Origin: Corynebacterium diphtheriae
Lineage (GTDB): Bacteria; Actinomycetota; Actinomycetes; Mycobacteriales; Mycobacteriaceae
Reading direction: 5' to 3'
DNA length: 64,000 bases
NCBI RefSeq assembly: GCF_001457455.1
Contig: NZ_LN831026.1
Span: forward strand, 1,736,001-1,800,000
A model generated the notes under the pieces. The model did not search any database. It was not told the origin of the DNA and saw only the letters and a list, made by a program, of their open reading frames with translations. A program made the position numbers and the translations under genes. This document shows positions 45,307-54,832 of the stretch, in pieces; the stretch's first letter is position 1, and every line of letters begins with the position of its first letter.

Positions 45307-48087
45307 ATGTCATCGAGTTCTCCAAGTGAAAAGAAACTAGCCGCCAAGCTATTTGCTCAAAAGTGGGCAGATCGTGGCAATGAGAAAAGCGACACTCATA
45401 GTTTCTGGTTGGAGCTTCTTCGTGATGTTGTAGGTATGGAAGATGTGACTACCAACGTGCGATTCGAATCGCGCACGAGTCAACGCGGCTACATCGATGT
45501 GGTGATCCAAGACGCCAAAACTTTCATTGAACAAAAATCCATCGATGTTAGTTTGGACAAAGCTGATATCCGTCAGGGGCGTGTGGTCACTGCTTTTAGA
45601 CAAGCACTGAATTACGCCAACACTATGCCGAACAAACTGCGACCTGACTACATCATTACGTGTAATTTCGCAGAGTTTCGTATTCATGACTTAAATAAGG
45701 TGAATGCGGAAACTGACTATATTTCCTTTACCTTGGCAGAATTGCCTGACCAAATCCATCTTCTAGATTTTCTCATCGACCCACAAAAATCTCGTGCTGT
45801 TCGTGAAGAAAAAGTGTCGATGGATGCTGGCACACTCGTCGGCAAGCTTTACGACGCCCTGCGTGATCAGTATTTAGACCCCAACAGTGATGCGAGCCAG
45901 CACTCCCTCAACGTTTTGTGCGTGCGCCTTGTATTTTGTTTGTTTGCTGAAGACGCCGGCCTCTTTGAAAAGGATGCGTTTTATCGTTATCTTGACGGAT
46001 TACGCGCCGATCAAGTTCGTGTCGCGCTGAGAGATTTGTTCGAAGTACTTAATACACCAGTTGATTCACGTGACCCTTATCTTTCTGAACAGCTTAAAAA
46101 CTTCCCTTATGTCAACGGTGGTTTATTCGCCAAAGTCGAGCAGATCCCTAATTTCACTGATGAAATTCTTGACCTATTAGTTCACGAGGTATCGGAGAAA
46201 ACTAACTGGGCCGAAATCTCGCCTACAATCTTTGGCGGTGTTTTTGAATCCACCCTCAACCCAGAAACTCGCGCCCGTGGAGGCATGCATTACACGAGTC
46301 CCGAAAACATCCATAAGGTGATTGACCCGCTGTTTCTTGACTCTCTCAAGGCAGAGCTAGATTCCATCCTTAACGCATCAGGGATAACTGCAAACAAGCG
46401 CAAGAAACAACTCGAGGCATTCCACACCAAGATCTCAGAGCTAAAATTTTTCGACCCTGCCTGCGGTTCGGGAAACTTCCTCACAGAAACCTATATCCAC
46501 CTGCGCAAGATCGAAAACAAGATCCTTTCAGAGCTTGCCGGCGACCAAACCCAGCTCGGCTTTAGCAACGTCACTCTCAAGGTCAGCTTGGACCAGTTCT
46601 ACGGCATCGAGATCAATGATTTCGCCGTCTCCGTCGCCTCCACTGCCCTGTGGATTGCGCAGCTCCAGGCCAACATCGAGGCCGAATCGATCGTCACCGC
46701 AAACATCGAAAGTCTCCCGCTTCGCGACGCCGCCCACATCCACCTCGGTAATGCGCTGCGCACCGACTGGGCTTCGGTACTCGCGCCTGAACAGTGCAAT
46801 TACGTTATTGGAAATCCGCCGTTTTTAGGCTACTCGCGGCTTGACGAAGCTCAAAAGGAAGACCGCAAGGCCATCTTCGGCAAGAATGGCGGTGTGCTCG
46901 ATTACGTGGCGTGCTGGCACCGCAAAGCCGCCGAATATATGCACGGAACGGATGCTGAAGCCGCGCTCGTTTCCACCAATTCGATCTGCCAAGGCCAGCA
47001 AGTCACTCCTCTGTGGAAGCCGCTTTTCGACGCCGGGATCCACATCAACTTCGCCCACCGCACTTTTGTGTGGAGCAACGAGGCCACCAACCAGGCGCAT
47101 GTCTTCTGCATCATCGTCGGGTTTTCCTACATCGATCGACCAGTGAAGCAGGCGTGGACCTACCGAAAGAACGAGGTGGAATACTCGGAGCCGGCACATT
47201 TGAACGGTTACTTGGCTGAAGCGCCGGACGCGTTCCTGACACGCAGGTCAAAGCCGATTTCGGATGTGCTGGAAATGGCTCAGGGATTCAAGCCCGCCGA
47301 TGGCGGACATCTATTGCTCACTCCAGAAGAACGAGACGAACTCCTTGCAAAAGAACCACTAGCTGCGCCGTGGATTCGCAAGTTCTCCATGGGCGCCGAA
47401 TTCATCAATGGTAGAGATCGCTATTGCCTATGGTTGCCGGAAATTACAGGCGTTGAGCTAAAGAGATTGCCTCTCGTTCGCGCGCGAGTTGACGCGTGCC
47501 GTGAGTGGAGGCTTGAACAGATCAAAACTGGAGATGCATACAAATTGTCAGACCTGCCGCACCTACTGCGGCCAACCAGCAGGTTTAAGGACGGAACCTA
47601 CATCGGCATCCCAAAAGTTTCTTCAGAGCGACGGAAGTACGTACCGTTTGCTTTTGTGACAGATGGAATGATCCCCGGCGACAAGCTCTACTTCATCCCG
47701 ACTAACTCTCTATTCGTTTTTGGAGTTCTCATGTCGCAGTTCCAGAATGCTTGGATGCGAGTCGTGGCAGGTCGTCTCAAGAGCGACTACAGCTATGGCA
47801 ACACCACTGTCTACAACAACTTCACCTTCCCCGAGGTAGATGATTCAGCGCGAGTGGACGTCGAAAAGCGTGCTCAGGCGGTGCTCGACGCACGCTCTCT
47901 TTACCCCGAAGCGACGCTTGCTGACATGTATGATCCCGACAATGACTTCCTCTACCCCGAGCTCATGAAAGCCCACCGCGAGCTAGACCGCGCTGTCGAG
48001 ATGGCTTATGGCGTGGACTTCGGTGGCGACGAGCAGCAGATAGTAGCCCACCTCTTCAAACTGTACAACGAGAAAGTAGAAAAATGA
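45307..48087 (+). CDS. MmeI-type restriction-methylation enzyme (type IIL/IIG)
   Basis: The product is 926 residues, close to the MmeI family length. In order: an N-terminal PD-(D/E)xK nuclease (YIDVVI...FIEQKS, Glu-x-Lys near 75-80), a helical spacer, and an N6-adenine methyltransferase. The SAM motif is FFDPACGSGNFL (near 380) and the catalytic motif is GNPPF (near 500). A target-recognition region follows (about 630-850), then a conserved C-terminus. One chain would thus cut and methylate the same site. ATG 45307 is chosen since TAAAAT lies seven bases upstream; ATG 45298 is possible. No separate methylase is adjacent. Confidence 0.85.
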   Translation: MSSSSPSEKKLAAKLFAQKWADRGNEKSDTHSFWLELLRDVVGMEDVTTNVRFESRTSQRGYIDVVIQDAKTFIEQKSIDVSLDKADIRQGRVVTAFRQALNYANTMPNKLRPDYIITCNFAEFRIHDLNKVNAETDYISFTLAELPDQIHLLDFLIDPQKSRAVREEKVSMDAGTLVGKLYDALRDQYLDPNSDASQHSLNVLCVRLVFCLFAEDAGLFEKDAFYRYLDGLRADQVRVALRDLFEVLNTPVDSRDPYLSEQLKNFPYVNGGLFAKVEQIPNFTDEILDLLVHEVSEKTNWAEISPTIFGGVFESTLNPETRARGGMHYTSPENIHKVIDPLFLDSLKAELDSILNASGITANKRKKQLEAFHTKISELKFFDPACGSGNFLTETYIHLRKIENKILSELAGDQTQLGFSNVTLKVSLDQFYGIEINDFAVSVASTALWIAQLQANIEAESIVTANIESLPLRDAAHIHLGNALRTDWASVLAPEQCNYVIGNPPFLGYSRLDEAQKEDRKAIFGKNGGVLDYVACWHRKAAEYMHGTDAEAALVSTNSICQGQQVTPLWKPLFDAGIHINFAHRTFVWSNEATNQAHVFCIIVGFSYIDRPVKQAWTYRKNEVEYSEPAHLNGYLAEAPDAFLTRRSKPISDVLEMAQGFKPADGGHLLLTPEERDELLAKEPLAAPWIRKFSMGAEFINGRDRYCLWLPEITGVELKRLPLVRARVDACREWRLEQIKTGDAYKLSDLPHLLRPTSRFKDGTYIGIPKVSSERRKYVPFAFVTDGMIPGDKLYFIPTNSLFVFGVLMSQFQNAWMRVVAGRLKSDYSYGNTTVYNNFTFPEVDDSARVDVEKRAQAVLDARSLYPEATLADMYDPDNDFLYPELMKAHRELDRAVEMAYGVDFGGDEQQIVAHLFKLYNEKVEK

Positions 48088-49004
48088 GCGAATCACTCCC
48101 TGTACAAGGAATGCCTACGCATCTCGAGCTCGTTCCATATCTGTTACGATCACTTGTCCAACTCGGAGGCACTGGGAAAAATTCCGAAATTGAAGACACA
48201 GTAATAGACATATTTCCAAATGCCGAGCAATTACTAAACGTCCACTACCCCAACAAACCAACTGTATCGGTGTTCAAACACCGCTTAGCATGGGCACGTA
48301 GCACCGCATACCTTAGCGGTGCCGCAAGTCGCCCATCACGAGGCGTCTACATGATCAATAATGTGGGCGAATCTCTTCTCAAGAAAAATGACCACGCAAT
48401 TGTCCAGTGGTGCACAGAGTTCCAACGCACCTACAACAAAAAGAAGCGACTCGAAAAACAGCAGAATGAATCAACGGCCCCTGCACTAGATGAGCCCAGT
48501 TTCGAAATAATTGAAGACCAACAAGAAGAAAACCAATCAACCCATGATTGGAAAGGCCTGCTGCTCCACCGACTGCATCAAATGTCCCCGACTGCATTCG
48601 AAAAGTATGTCATCTTCTTGCTCAAGCAGTATGGGCTTGAGCTTAGCCACGTTGCAGGTCCTGGCGACGAGGGAGTCGACGCCATTGGCACCGCTCCTTT
48701 GAGCCCTGTCTTGTCTTCACGGGTCGCCGTACAGATCAAGCGTTACGATCCGGTTAACAACACAGTTAGCCGCGAGGCGATTGCACTTTTCCAAAACGAT
48801 GCACGAGTTAAAGGTGCCGAACGTGCAATTTTTGTCACCTTGAGTAGCTTCACAGCTCCTGCAAAAAGGACTGCCCGCCAAGCATTACCCAATGTGGAAC
48901 TCATCAATGGTGAACGCCTCTGCGAGCTTATTCGCGATTGTGGTGCTGCTGGGGTTCGGATGGAACCCGTGGTAAACGAGGCATGGTTTAACCGATTCGA
49001 GTAG
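48084..49004 (+). CDS. mrr: Mrr-type restriction endonuclease
   Basis: The 306-residue product has an N-terminal winged-helix Mrr_N domain (about 10-100) and a C-terminal PD-(D/E)xK nuclease: PTAFEKYVIFLLKQYG, then GPGDEGVDAIG and VAVQIKRY (Asp, then Gln-x-Lys). Mrr enzymes usually cut methylated DNA. The gene overlaps the MmeI-type gene by four bases (ATGA), so the two are made together. An Mrr enzyme beside a methylating enzyme must not cut the host's own mark, which suggests a different specificity or a joint role. Confidence 0.88.
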   Translation: MSESLPVQGMPTHLELVPYLLRSLVQLGGTGKNSEIEDTVIDIFPNAEQLLNVHYPNKPTVSVFKHRLAWARSTAYLSGAASRPSRGVYMINNVGESLLKKNDHAIVQWCTEFQRTYNKKKRLEKQQNESTAPALDEPSFEIIEDQQEENQSTHDWKGLLLHRLHQMSPTAFEKYVIFLLKQYGLELSHVAGPGDEGVDAIGTAPLSPVLSSRVAVQIKRYDPVNNTVSREAIALFQNDARVKGAERAIFVTLSSFTAPAKRTARQALPNVELINGERLCELIRDCGAAGVRMEPVVNEAWFNRFE

Positions 49005-49260
49005 CCGAGACACATTGTTTCAACGTCGGATTAGATCCTTACAAATCCGTTCACGAATGGTCGTCAGCACGCCAAATTGGCAGTTCTGCCCAGTTACTAG
49101 GAAAACCCATGGTTTCAGGGCCGAGTCCTTTAATTGCTGGAAACGCTTCTATTAATGCACCCAATCGATTCCGCCAGTCATTTTCAGGATCTAGAAAAGA
49201 AATCGTATATGCGGCTAACGCAAGTGTTGGATAGATCTTCTTGAACTGGTTGGGGTTTTC

Positions 49261-49534
49261 TGGCTCTTCCGGTTTTAGAGTGCATTGATTAGTTCGCCGA
49301 GGTTCGGGCGTGGCTCTGTGTGGAGTAGGACGTTTTTCACAACCATGGCTTGGCTGGGATTGGCTGGGATTGGCTGGCGCTGGTGGGCGCTGGTGGGCGC
49401 GCCACCCCCGCTCACCCCCGAAAAGACGGCACTTCACACCAAATCTGCTCAAACGGCCGGTTTGGAAGCGATTTGGTGTGAAGTGTCGAGAAAAATCCTT
49501 CGAAATACCCCCGTTTAGTGGCTCTTCCGGTTTT
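49261..49534. mobile_element. Repeat-like insertion inside the Abi_2 gene
   Basis: A 16-base direct repeat, TGGCTCTTCCGGTTTT, stands at 49261-49276 and 49519-49534. The 242 bases between are unrelated to the Abi_2 protein. They hold a decamer tandem array and a long palindrome: CACTTCACACCAAATC (49430-49445) with its perfect complement at 49470-49485. No open frame of note is inside. It may be a small non-coding mobile repeat with a target duplication. Confidence 0.6.
49351..49400. repeat. Decamer tandem array (5 units)
   Basis: Five 10-base units lie head to tail: TGGCTGGGAT twice, TGGCTGGCGC once, TGGTGGGCGC twice. They show stepwise change. The copy number could vary among strains. Confidence 0.85.
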
Positions 49535-50585
49535 TCACATCCGCAAGATGGAAAATACCTGGATCAACAACATTTCGGTTTGGTGCTTGAATTCGTGTAA
49601 TTACTAGTCGGTTCCATAATCTTGAATGGTGAGCACTGACATTCCTAATGTAGTTAAAGTTCCTAATCCAACCAGCAACAACTGTGCCTTCCTTTGCACA
49701 AAACGAAAGAGCAATCTGATTTTTTAATTGTTTCGATAAAAAATCGAAAAGCTTAGAAACACCGCCAAAATCAAGTATTTCTGTCGCAATCCAAATTGGG
49801 ATATCTTTCCCGTAGCGTGCTTGATAATGACGGATAAAATCCTCCCGGTCAGCTCTTTTGATTTGCTTGTGATACTTATGTGGCCAAATCTGGTAGGAAT
49901 CTTGTGTGCTGTTCTTTGGCACGCGACAACATGCAATTGGATCTAGAAGTTCACGTTTTAAATGGATAAAGCGGTCCTGTTTTCCCGCAAAATACGCTAT
50001 TTTTGTTCGAAGCTGGATTTCGATGACTCCAAGCGCCTCGAGGAGAAGACGGCGCAAAGACTCATCAAAGCGGTAGAGTGCTACCGCTTCTTCAAAAGTG
50101 TGCTTAGGCTCAAATTCATCCAACCTATAGTTGAACGGAGTTGTTCGCGACGCTTTTGGTTTTATCTTTCGGAACGGATACCAATACGTCTGGAAGACGG
50201 TAATATCCGATCTTCTCTAACGCCCCGATGCAGTCACCTGGGTTGTTAATAATAAGACCACGAAGTTGCAGCTGTGCAGCTTGATCCCCGAAAGTTAAGT
50301 GCGGTTTATTGTATTTTTCTACCATCACTGTACCTATATACATGAAAACCACACCATCACAATTTGCATTGCGAGAGGGTGTGGTGTGTGTACGCGCAAG
50401 TTTACAGTGAATAAGTGAGATTCTTAAAAATCGGAAGAAATCGCTGGTCATCATAATAAAGGCCGCCCTTATTTCAGGGGGAATTGAGCTACAAGTCGTT
50501 TCGTACTACTCCACATACCGAGCTTATGTATCCTTTACTATCTTGTTTATCTTGTGTATTTCATCTCAAGCGAAAACACTGATAA

Positions 50586-50636
50586 CAAAGAAACCCCGCC
50601 TCCACGTTGAGCAGAACGCTCATGCGGAGGCGGGGG
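50586..50636 (-). terminator. Intrinsic terminator of lepA
   Basis: On the minus strand CCCCGCCTCC and GGAGGCGGGG (50626-50635 and 50594-50603) pair perfectly. The loop holds a second short stem (TGAGC/GCTCA), and TTTCTTTG follows. It starts about 16 bases after the lepA stop codon. Confidence 0.85.
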
Positions 50637-50651
50637 TGCGTCGAAAAGCAA

Positions 50652-52499
50652 CTACCCTTCGTCGGTGCTCAATGCCGCAACGAAGGCTTCTTGTGGCACG
50701 GAAACGGAACCAATGTTCTTCATGCGCTTCTTGCCTTCTTTCTGCTTTTCTAGCAGTTTGCGCTTTCGGGAGATGTCGCCGCCGTAGCATTTGGCGAGAA
50801 CGTCTTTGCGCAGGGCACGGATGTTTTCACGTGCGATCACTTTGGAGCCGATGGCCGCCTGGACGGGCACTTCAAATTGTTGGCGTGGGATGAGCTCTTT
50901 GAGTTTCTTGGTCATCTTGTTGCCGTACCACTGGGCGTTGTCGCGGTGGACGATGGCGGAGAAGGCGTCCACTGGGTCGCCTTGGAGCAAGATGTCTACC
51001 TTGACGAGGTCGGCGAGTTGTTCGCCGGCTTCTTCGTAGTTGAGGGATGCGTAGCCCTTGGTGCGGGATTTCAGCTGGTCGAAGAAGTCGAAGATGATTT
51101 CGCCGAGTGGCATGGTGTAGCGCAGTTCTACGCGGTCCTCGGAGAGGTAATCCATGCCGTCCATCTGGCCGCGTTTGGTTTGGCATAGTTCCATGGTGGT
51201 GCCTACGAAGTCGGAAGGCACGATGATTGTGGTCTTCACGATGGGTTCGTAGACTTCGCGCAGTTTGCCTGCTGGCCAGTCGGATGGGTTGTGCACGCGG
51301 TGTTCGCTGCCGTCTTCGGCTACAACGCGGTAGTTCACCGAAGGTGCGGTGGAAATGAGGTCAAGGTCGAATTCGCGCTGAAGGCGGTCGCGGGTGATCT
51401 CCATGTGAAGCAGGCCGAGGAAGCCGCAGCGGAAGCCGAAGCCGAGTGCTACGGAGGTTTCTGGCTCGTAGGTGAGGGAGGCGTCGTTAAGCTGGAGTTT
51501 TTCTAGTGCGTCGCGTAGGTCTGGGAAGTCCGCCTGGGAGATTGGGAACAGACCCGAGTAGACCATGGGCTTGGGCTCTTCGTAGCCTTGGAGTGCTTCT
51601 TCGGCGCCGTTGTGTGCCCAGGTGACGGTGTCACCAACCTTGGATTGGCGCACGTCTTTCACACCGGTGATCAGGTAGCCTACTTCGCCAGGGCCTAGGC
51701 CGGAGCACTTCTTTGGTGTTGGGGAGACGATGCCGATTTCGAGGAGTTCGTGGACGGCACCGGTGGACATCATTTTGATCTTTTGGCGTGGGGCGAGTTT
51801 ACCGTCGATCATGCGGATGTAGGTGACTACGCCGCGGTAGGTGTCGTAGACCGAGTCGAAAATCATGGCGCGGGCGGGCGCGTCGTCTGGGTAGTCGGTG
51901 GTTGGTGCGGGGATGAGCTCGGCGACTTTGTCGAGGAGTTCTTCCACGCCTTCACCGGTTTTTCCGGATACGCGCAGTACGTCTTCTGGTTCGCAGCCGA
52001 TGATGTTGGCGATTTCCAGAGAGTATTTTTCGGGATCGGCTGCTGGCAGGTCGATCTTGTTCAAAACAGGGATGATCTCAAGGTCGTTTTCCATGGCCAG
52101 GTAGAGGTTGGCCAGTGTTTGAGCTTCGATGCCCTGGGCTGCGTCGACAAGCAGGATTGCTCCTTCGCAAGCTTCCAAGGCGCGGGAGACTTCGTAGGTG
52201 AAGTCCACGTGACCTGGGGTGTCGATCATCTGCATGACGATCTGTTCGCCAGCGTAGGGGCCAGTACGTGGGATCCATGGCAGTCGGACGTTTTGGGCCT
52301 TGATGGTAATGCCGCGTTCGCGTTCGATGTCCATGTTGTCGAGGTACTGGTCGCGCATGTCGCGTGCGTCTACAACATTAGACAGCTGCAAAATACGGTC
52401 AGCCAACGTGGACTTACCGTGGTCGATATGTGCAATGATGCAGAAGTTTCGGATCTGCTGTGGATCCGTGAACGTCTTCTCCGCGAATTTTTCGGCCAT
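50652..52499 (-). CDS. lepA: Elongation factor 4 (LepA)
   Basis: The 615-residue translational GTPase has G1 [10 protein letters not shown]3 DTPGHVDF and G4 NKIDLP, then the EF-G-like domains II, III and V. The LepA-specific C-terminal domain ends [24 protein letters not shown]4 acts on stalled ribosomes and helps 30S assembly. ATG 52499 ([13 protein letters not shown]) is chosen as the family start. Confidence 0.96.
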   Translation of the reverse strand: MAEKFAEKTFTDPQQIRNFCIIAHIDHGKSTLADRILQLSNVVDARDMRDQYLDNMDIERERGITIKAQNVRLPWIPRTGPYAGEQIVMQMIDTPGHVDFTYEVSRALEACEGAILLVDAAQGIEAQTLANLYLAMENDLEIIPVLNKIDLPAADPEKYSLEIANIIGCEPEDVLRVSGKTGEGVEELLDKVAELIPAPTTDYPDDAPARAMIFDSVYDTYRGVVTYIRMIDGKLAPRQKIKMMSTGAVHELLEIGIVSPTPKKCSGLGPGEVGYLITGVKDVRQSKVGDTVTWAHNGAEEALQGYEEPKPMVYSGLFPISQADFPDLRDALEKLQLNDASLTYEPETSVALGFGFRCGFLGLLHMEITRDRLQREFDLDLISTAPSVNYRVVAEDGSEHRVHNPSDWPAGKLREVYEPIVKTTIIVPSDFVGTTMELCQTKRGQMDGMDYLSEDRVELRYTMPLGEIIFDFFDQLKSRTKGYASLNYEEAGEQLADLVKVDILLQGDPVDAFSAIVHRDNAQWYGNKMTKKLKELIPRQQFEVPVQAAIGSKVIARENIRALRKDVLAKCYGGDISRKRKLLEKQKEGKKRMKNIGSVSVPQEAFVAALSTDEG

Positions 52500-52762
52500 G
52501 GTTGTTTTTACTCGTACCTTTCTCAAGACAGTCCCTCCTACATTACCCGACTTTTCGCCCATCCCCGACCACACACGACCCCCACACCATCGACCCTATC
52601 GCCGATGTGCTCTTCATTGCTGCTACCGGTGTCGGCGCAGCGGTCGGACACGTGGATGCAGGGGAAGCCAGCGCCGATTTCTCCGACAACGCAACGCTTA
52701 TCGACGTCTCCCGCGCACGTTCGTGCAGCACGATTGCAGAACCGCTGATAGGGTAAATAACC
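52500..52762. other. Divergent gap lepA / PemK-like gene
   Basis: This 263-base gap carries both promoters. TAGGGT (52749-52754) lies eight bases before the PemK-like ATG and suits a leaderless start. An open frame reading VLFIAATGVGAAVGHVDAG and ending at 52756 runs through the gap, but it has no good start and no known family, so it is not called. Confidence 0.4.
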
Positions 52763-53320
52763 ATGGGCATGAAAGATCGCGTGCGTAACCGATTCTTACG
52801 CAAGGTAGCCGCGTCATTCACCGTAGAATCCGAGACACCTCTCGAACGCGGCCTCAGCAGGCTAAGCTCCCGAATTGGGCTGCACGATCACCACAGCACA
52901 CCACGCAGCCCACGGCACCAATCCTCCTGCTGTGTTAAACGCACTCAAGACTGCGCACGCACAGTCTTCTACGCCCCCAACATGGACGGCCACGTAGACC
53001 CAGGAGAGGTGGTGTGGTTTTGGTCCCCCGAATGCGATGCCGATAATCACCCCAAAGAACGCTCCATTGTTGTCGTCGGACGCCACAACGATCACATCCT
53101 CGGACTGATTACTTCTCCCAACGAGGCACATCGCGAAGAGAGTGACTGGCTAGATATCGGCACCGGCCCGTGGAATGACCAAGGGCGCCAAAGCTGGGTC
53201 CGGCTGGATAAAATCATCTCCGTTCCTGAATCAGATATTCGACGCTCCGGTGCGGTGATCCCCAATCGCCGCTTTGAAAGAATTGCTCAGCGCCTGCGAT
53301 CAGACTTCGGCTGGGCCTAA
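52763..53320 (+). CDS. PemK/MazF-like protein without adjacent antitoxin
   Basis: The product is 185 residues. The N-terminal ~60 are basic and not recognised. From about 70 it is PemK-like: YAPNMDGHVDPGEVVWFW, then RSIVVVGRHNDHILGLITSP, and SWVRLDKIISVPESDIRRSG. PemK/MazF proteins are mRNA-cutting toxins, but stand-alone actinobacterial members between lepA and rpsT are found in a fixed place in Corynebacterium and may have a regulatory role. No antitoxin gene is seen. Confidence 0.75.
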   Translation: MGMKDRVRNRFLRKVAASFTVESETPLERGLSRLSSRIGLHDHHSTPRSPRHQSSCCVKRTQDCARTVFYAPNMDGHVDPGEVVWFWSPECDADNHPKERSIVVVGRHNDHILGLITSPNEAHREESDWLDIGTGPWNDQGRQSWVRLDKIISVPESDIRRSGAVIPNRRFERIAQRLRSDFGWA

Positions 53321-53328
53321 AACTGTGG

Positions 53329-53480
53329 TAGCATATCCCCTCGTTGTCCACATTCATGTTCTTCTACCCTGAGTGCACAAAGCAACGGCGGTCAGGACCT
53401 TGGGTCCGCTTTCATGCTTTATGCAGGTTATAAGCCAGCTTGAGGATGAAGACACAACGAGAAACTAAGAGGTATTTGCC
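53329..53480 (+). promoter_or_regulatory. rpsT promoter and structured leader
   Basis: TAGCAT (53329-53334) may be the -10. The ~140-base leader holds a GGACC-GGTCC hairpin near 53395-53407 framed by AAAGC/GCTTT, and a GAGG site before the ATG. Autogenous control is possible but unproven. Confidence 0.4.
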
Positions 53481-53744
53481 ATGGCAAACATCAAGTCCCA
53501 GAAGAAGCGCATTCTCACCAACGAGAAGGCTCGTCAGCGTAACCAGGCTATCCGCTCTGCAGTTCGCACCGAGATCCGCAAGTTCCGTGCCGCTGTTGCT
53601 GCCGGCGACAAAGCTGCTGCTGAGGCTCAGCTGCGCGTTGCTTCCCGTGCTCTGGACAAGTCCGTGACCAAGGGCGTCTTCCACCGCAACAATGCGGCTA
53701 ACAAGAAGTCCAACATGGCCCACGCTCTGAACAAGATGGCCTAA
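53481..53744 (+). CDS. rpsT: 30S ribosomal protein S20
   Basis: The 87-residue basic protein [21 protein letters not shown] is typical of S20, which binds the 5' domain of 16S rRNA early in 30S assembly. It ends [14 protein letters not shown]. It is a single-gene unit with its own terminator. Confidence 0.97.
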   Translation: MANIKSQKKRILTNEKARQRNQAIRSAVRTEIRKFRAAVAAGDKAAAEAQLRVASRALDKSVTKGVFHRNNAANKKSNMAHALNKMA

Positions 53745-53752
53745 GCTATTGC

Positions 53753-53790
53753 AAAATCCCGCTCTGTTGTCACAGGGCGGGATTTTTTAT
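53753..53790. terminator. Bidirectional terminator, rpsT / lysE-type gene
   Basis: AAAATCCCGC (53753-53762) pairs with GCGGGATTTT (53777-53786) and T-runs occur on both strands, so it can end both converging transcripts. Confidence 0.88.
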
Positions 53791-53792
53791 AT

Positions 53793-54431
53793 CTATGAGC
53801 GGGTAGCTGCGATGATAAGCCCGATACCAGCGATGATGAAGAAACAACCGGCAACCAGATCAATCCACGGCCCAGCCTTCAAAAAGGCCCGCCGCAGCGC
53901 ATTGGTACTAATGACAGTGGCTAACAGTGAGAACATCACAAGGTTGCTCAACACAATCACCACGATCACCGACAGCGCAGTCAGCAAACTCGGGTTCGTG
54001 GGAAGAAACGGTGCAATGATCGCCGCAAAATACAACACCACTTTAGGGTTCGAAAGGTTGGTGGCTAGTCCTTGGCGATAACACTGTGCTGGGGTTCCCA
54101 GGAGAGCGTCGATAGTCGAGGCAACCGCAACCCCCTCCCCCAGCTGGCGACGCGCCACCCGCACCAATTTCGTACCCATCCATAAAAGCCACGTACCACC
54201 CACGAGTTGGATAGCGCTAAGTACCGAGGGGTACGCGGTGAGCACGGCCGTTGCGCCGAAAACCGTCAACGTGACCCACACTAATAATCCAGTGGCTATG
54301 CCGGCCACAGTGGCGTACGCATGGCGACGCGACTTGGTGGCAATGCGGGTAACAAGGAAAATATCAGGGCCAGGGGTAAGCATTCCCACCACGTTGAGGC
54401 CCACGAGGGTAAGTAATTGGCTAAGCCCCAC
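53793..54431 (-). CDS. LysE/RhtB-family exporter
   Basis: The 212-residue product has about six helices. LNVVGMLTPGPDIFLVTRIATKSRRHAYATVAGIATG is the LysE/RhtB signature. It exports an amino acid or related small metabolite; which one is unknown. GTG 54431 is chosen because it gives the normal family N-terminus; it overlaps the ankyrin gene by 11 bases. Longer frames lie inside that gene. Confidence 0.85.
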   Translation of the reverse strand: MGLSQLLTLVGLNVVGMLTPGPDIFLVTRIATKSRRHAYATVAGIATGLLVWVTLTVFGATAVLTAYPSVLSAIQLVGGTWLLWMGTKLVRVARRQLGEGVAVASTIDALLGTPAQCYRQGLATNLSNPKVVLYFAAIIAPFLPTNPSLLTALSVIVVIVLSNLVMFSLLATVISTNALRRAFLKAGPWIDLVAGCFFIIAGIGLIIAATRS

Positions 54432-54822
54432 GTGCGTGAAGCCTTTCGACGAGATCCTCACGGCCAAACATCCGTGCTGTGTCGATAGCGCTTGGTTGCC
54501 CGGCGGTGGGGTCTGCACCATGGCGCAGCAAGGAGTCGATTACTTCTGGCTCTTGTTTAAAAATCGCGCCTGCCAGCGGCGACTGACCACGATCATTCAG
54601 GGCGTTGACATCAGCCCCGCGGTCAGCAAGCATGTCAACGCATGCATAATGTCCGGAATAAGCCGCGATCATCAGCAAGGAGTTACCGTCTTGGTTGCGC
54701 AGATTAGCGTCGACACCATGATCGATGTACTGGGCGAGGGTTTCTGTATCGCCACGACGTGCCATGTCAAACAACTGGGATACGAGTTCTTGCACGTCTT
54801 GTGGAATTTCGGATTGATTCAC
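54421..54822 (-). CDS. Ankyrin-repeat protein
   Basis: The 133-residue product has three to four ankyrin repeats (about 20-130): GDTETLAQYIDHGVDANLRNQDGNSLLMIAAYSGHYACVDMLADRGADVNALNDRGQSPLAGAI. It is a protein-binding scaffold with unknown partner. GTG 54822 starts ten bases after holA. It overlaps the exporter gene. Confidence 0.85.
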   Translation of the reverse strand: MNQSEIPQDVQELVSQLFDMARRGDTETLAQYIDHGVDANLRNQDGNSLLMIAAYSGHYACVDMLADRGADVNALNDRGQSPLAGAIFKQEPEVIDSLLRHGADPTAGQPSAIDTARMFGREDLVERLHARGA

Positions 54823-54832
54823 GCCTTCTAGA

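Larger units (their letters stand above)
49051..50325 (-). pseudogene. Abi_2 (HEPN) abortive-infection gene, broken
   Basis: Three pieces of one Abi_2 protein are present. The start (ATG 50325, MVEKYNKPHLTFGDQAAQL) ends in EKIGYYRL. Near 50190 the frame shifts and goes on as TYWYPFRKIKPKASRTTPFNY...RLDEFEP, through the HEPN RNase motif RNVSAHHSRLWNR, to a stop at 49515. The C-terminal end (KKIYPTLALAAYTISFLDP...GFPSNWAELPIW) lies at about 49260-49051. The last two are separated by an insertion of roughly 258 bases and do not join in frame. Abi_2 proteins stop phage by killing or arresting the cell. This copy cannot be functional as written. Confidence 0.85.

Noticed and set aside
49310..49600. 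96-residue plus-strand frame across the insertion (Trp/Gly-rich)
   Set aside because: It is made by the decamer repeats and the palindrome and has no support as a gene.
52502..52756. 84-residue plus-strand frame before the PemK-like gene, a possible antitoxin
   Set aside because: Its N-terminal part is the lepA upstream region, no good start or known antitoxin motif is present, and the PemK-like gene appears leaderless from its own promoter.
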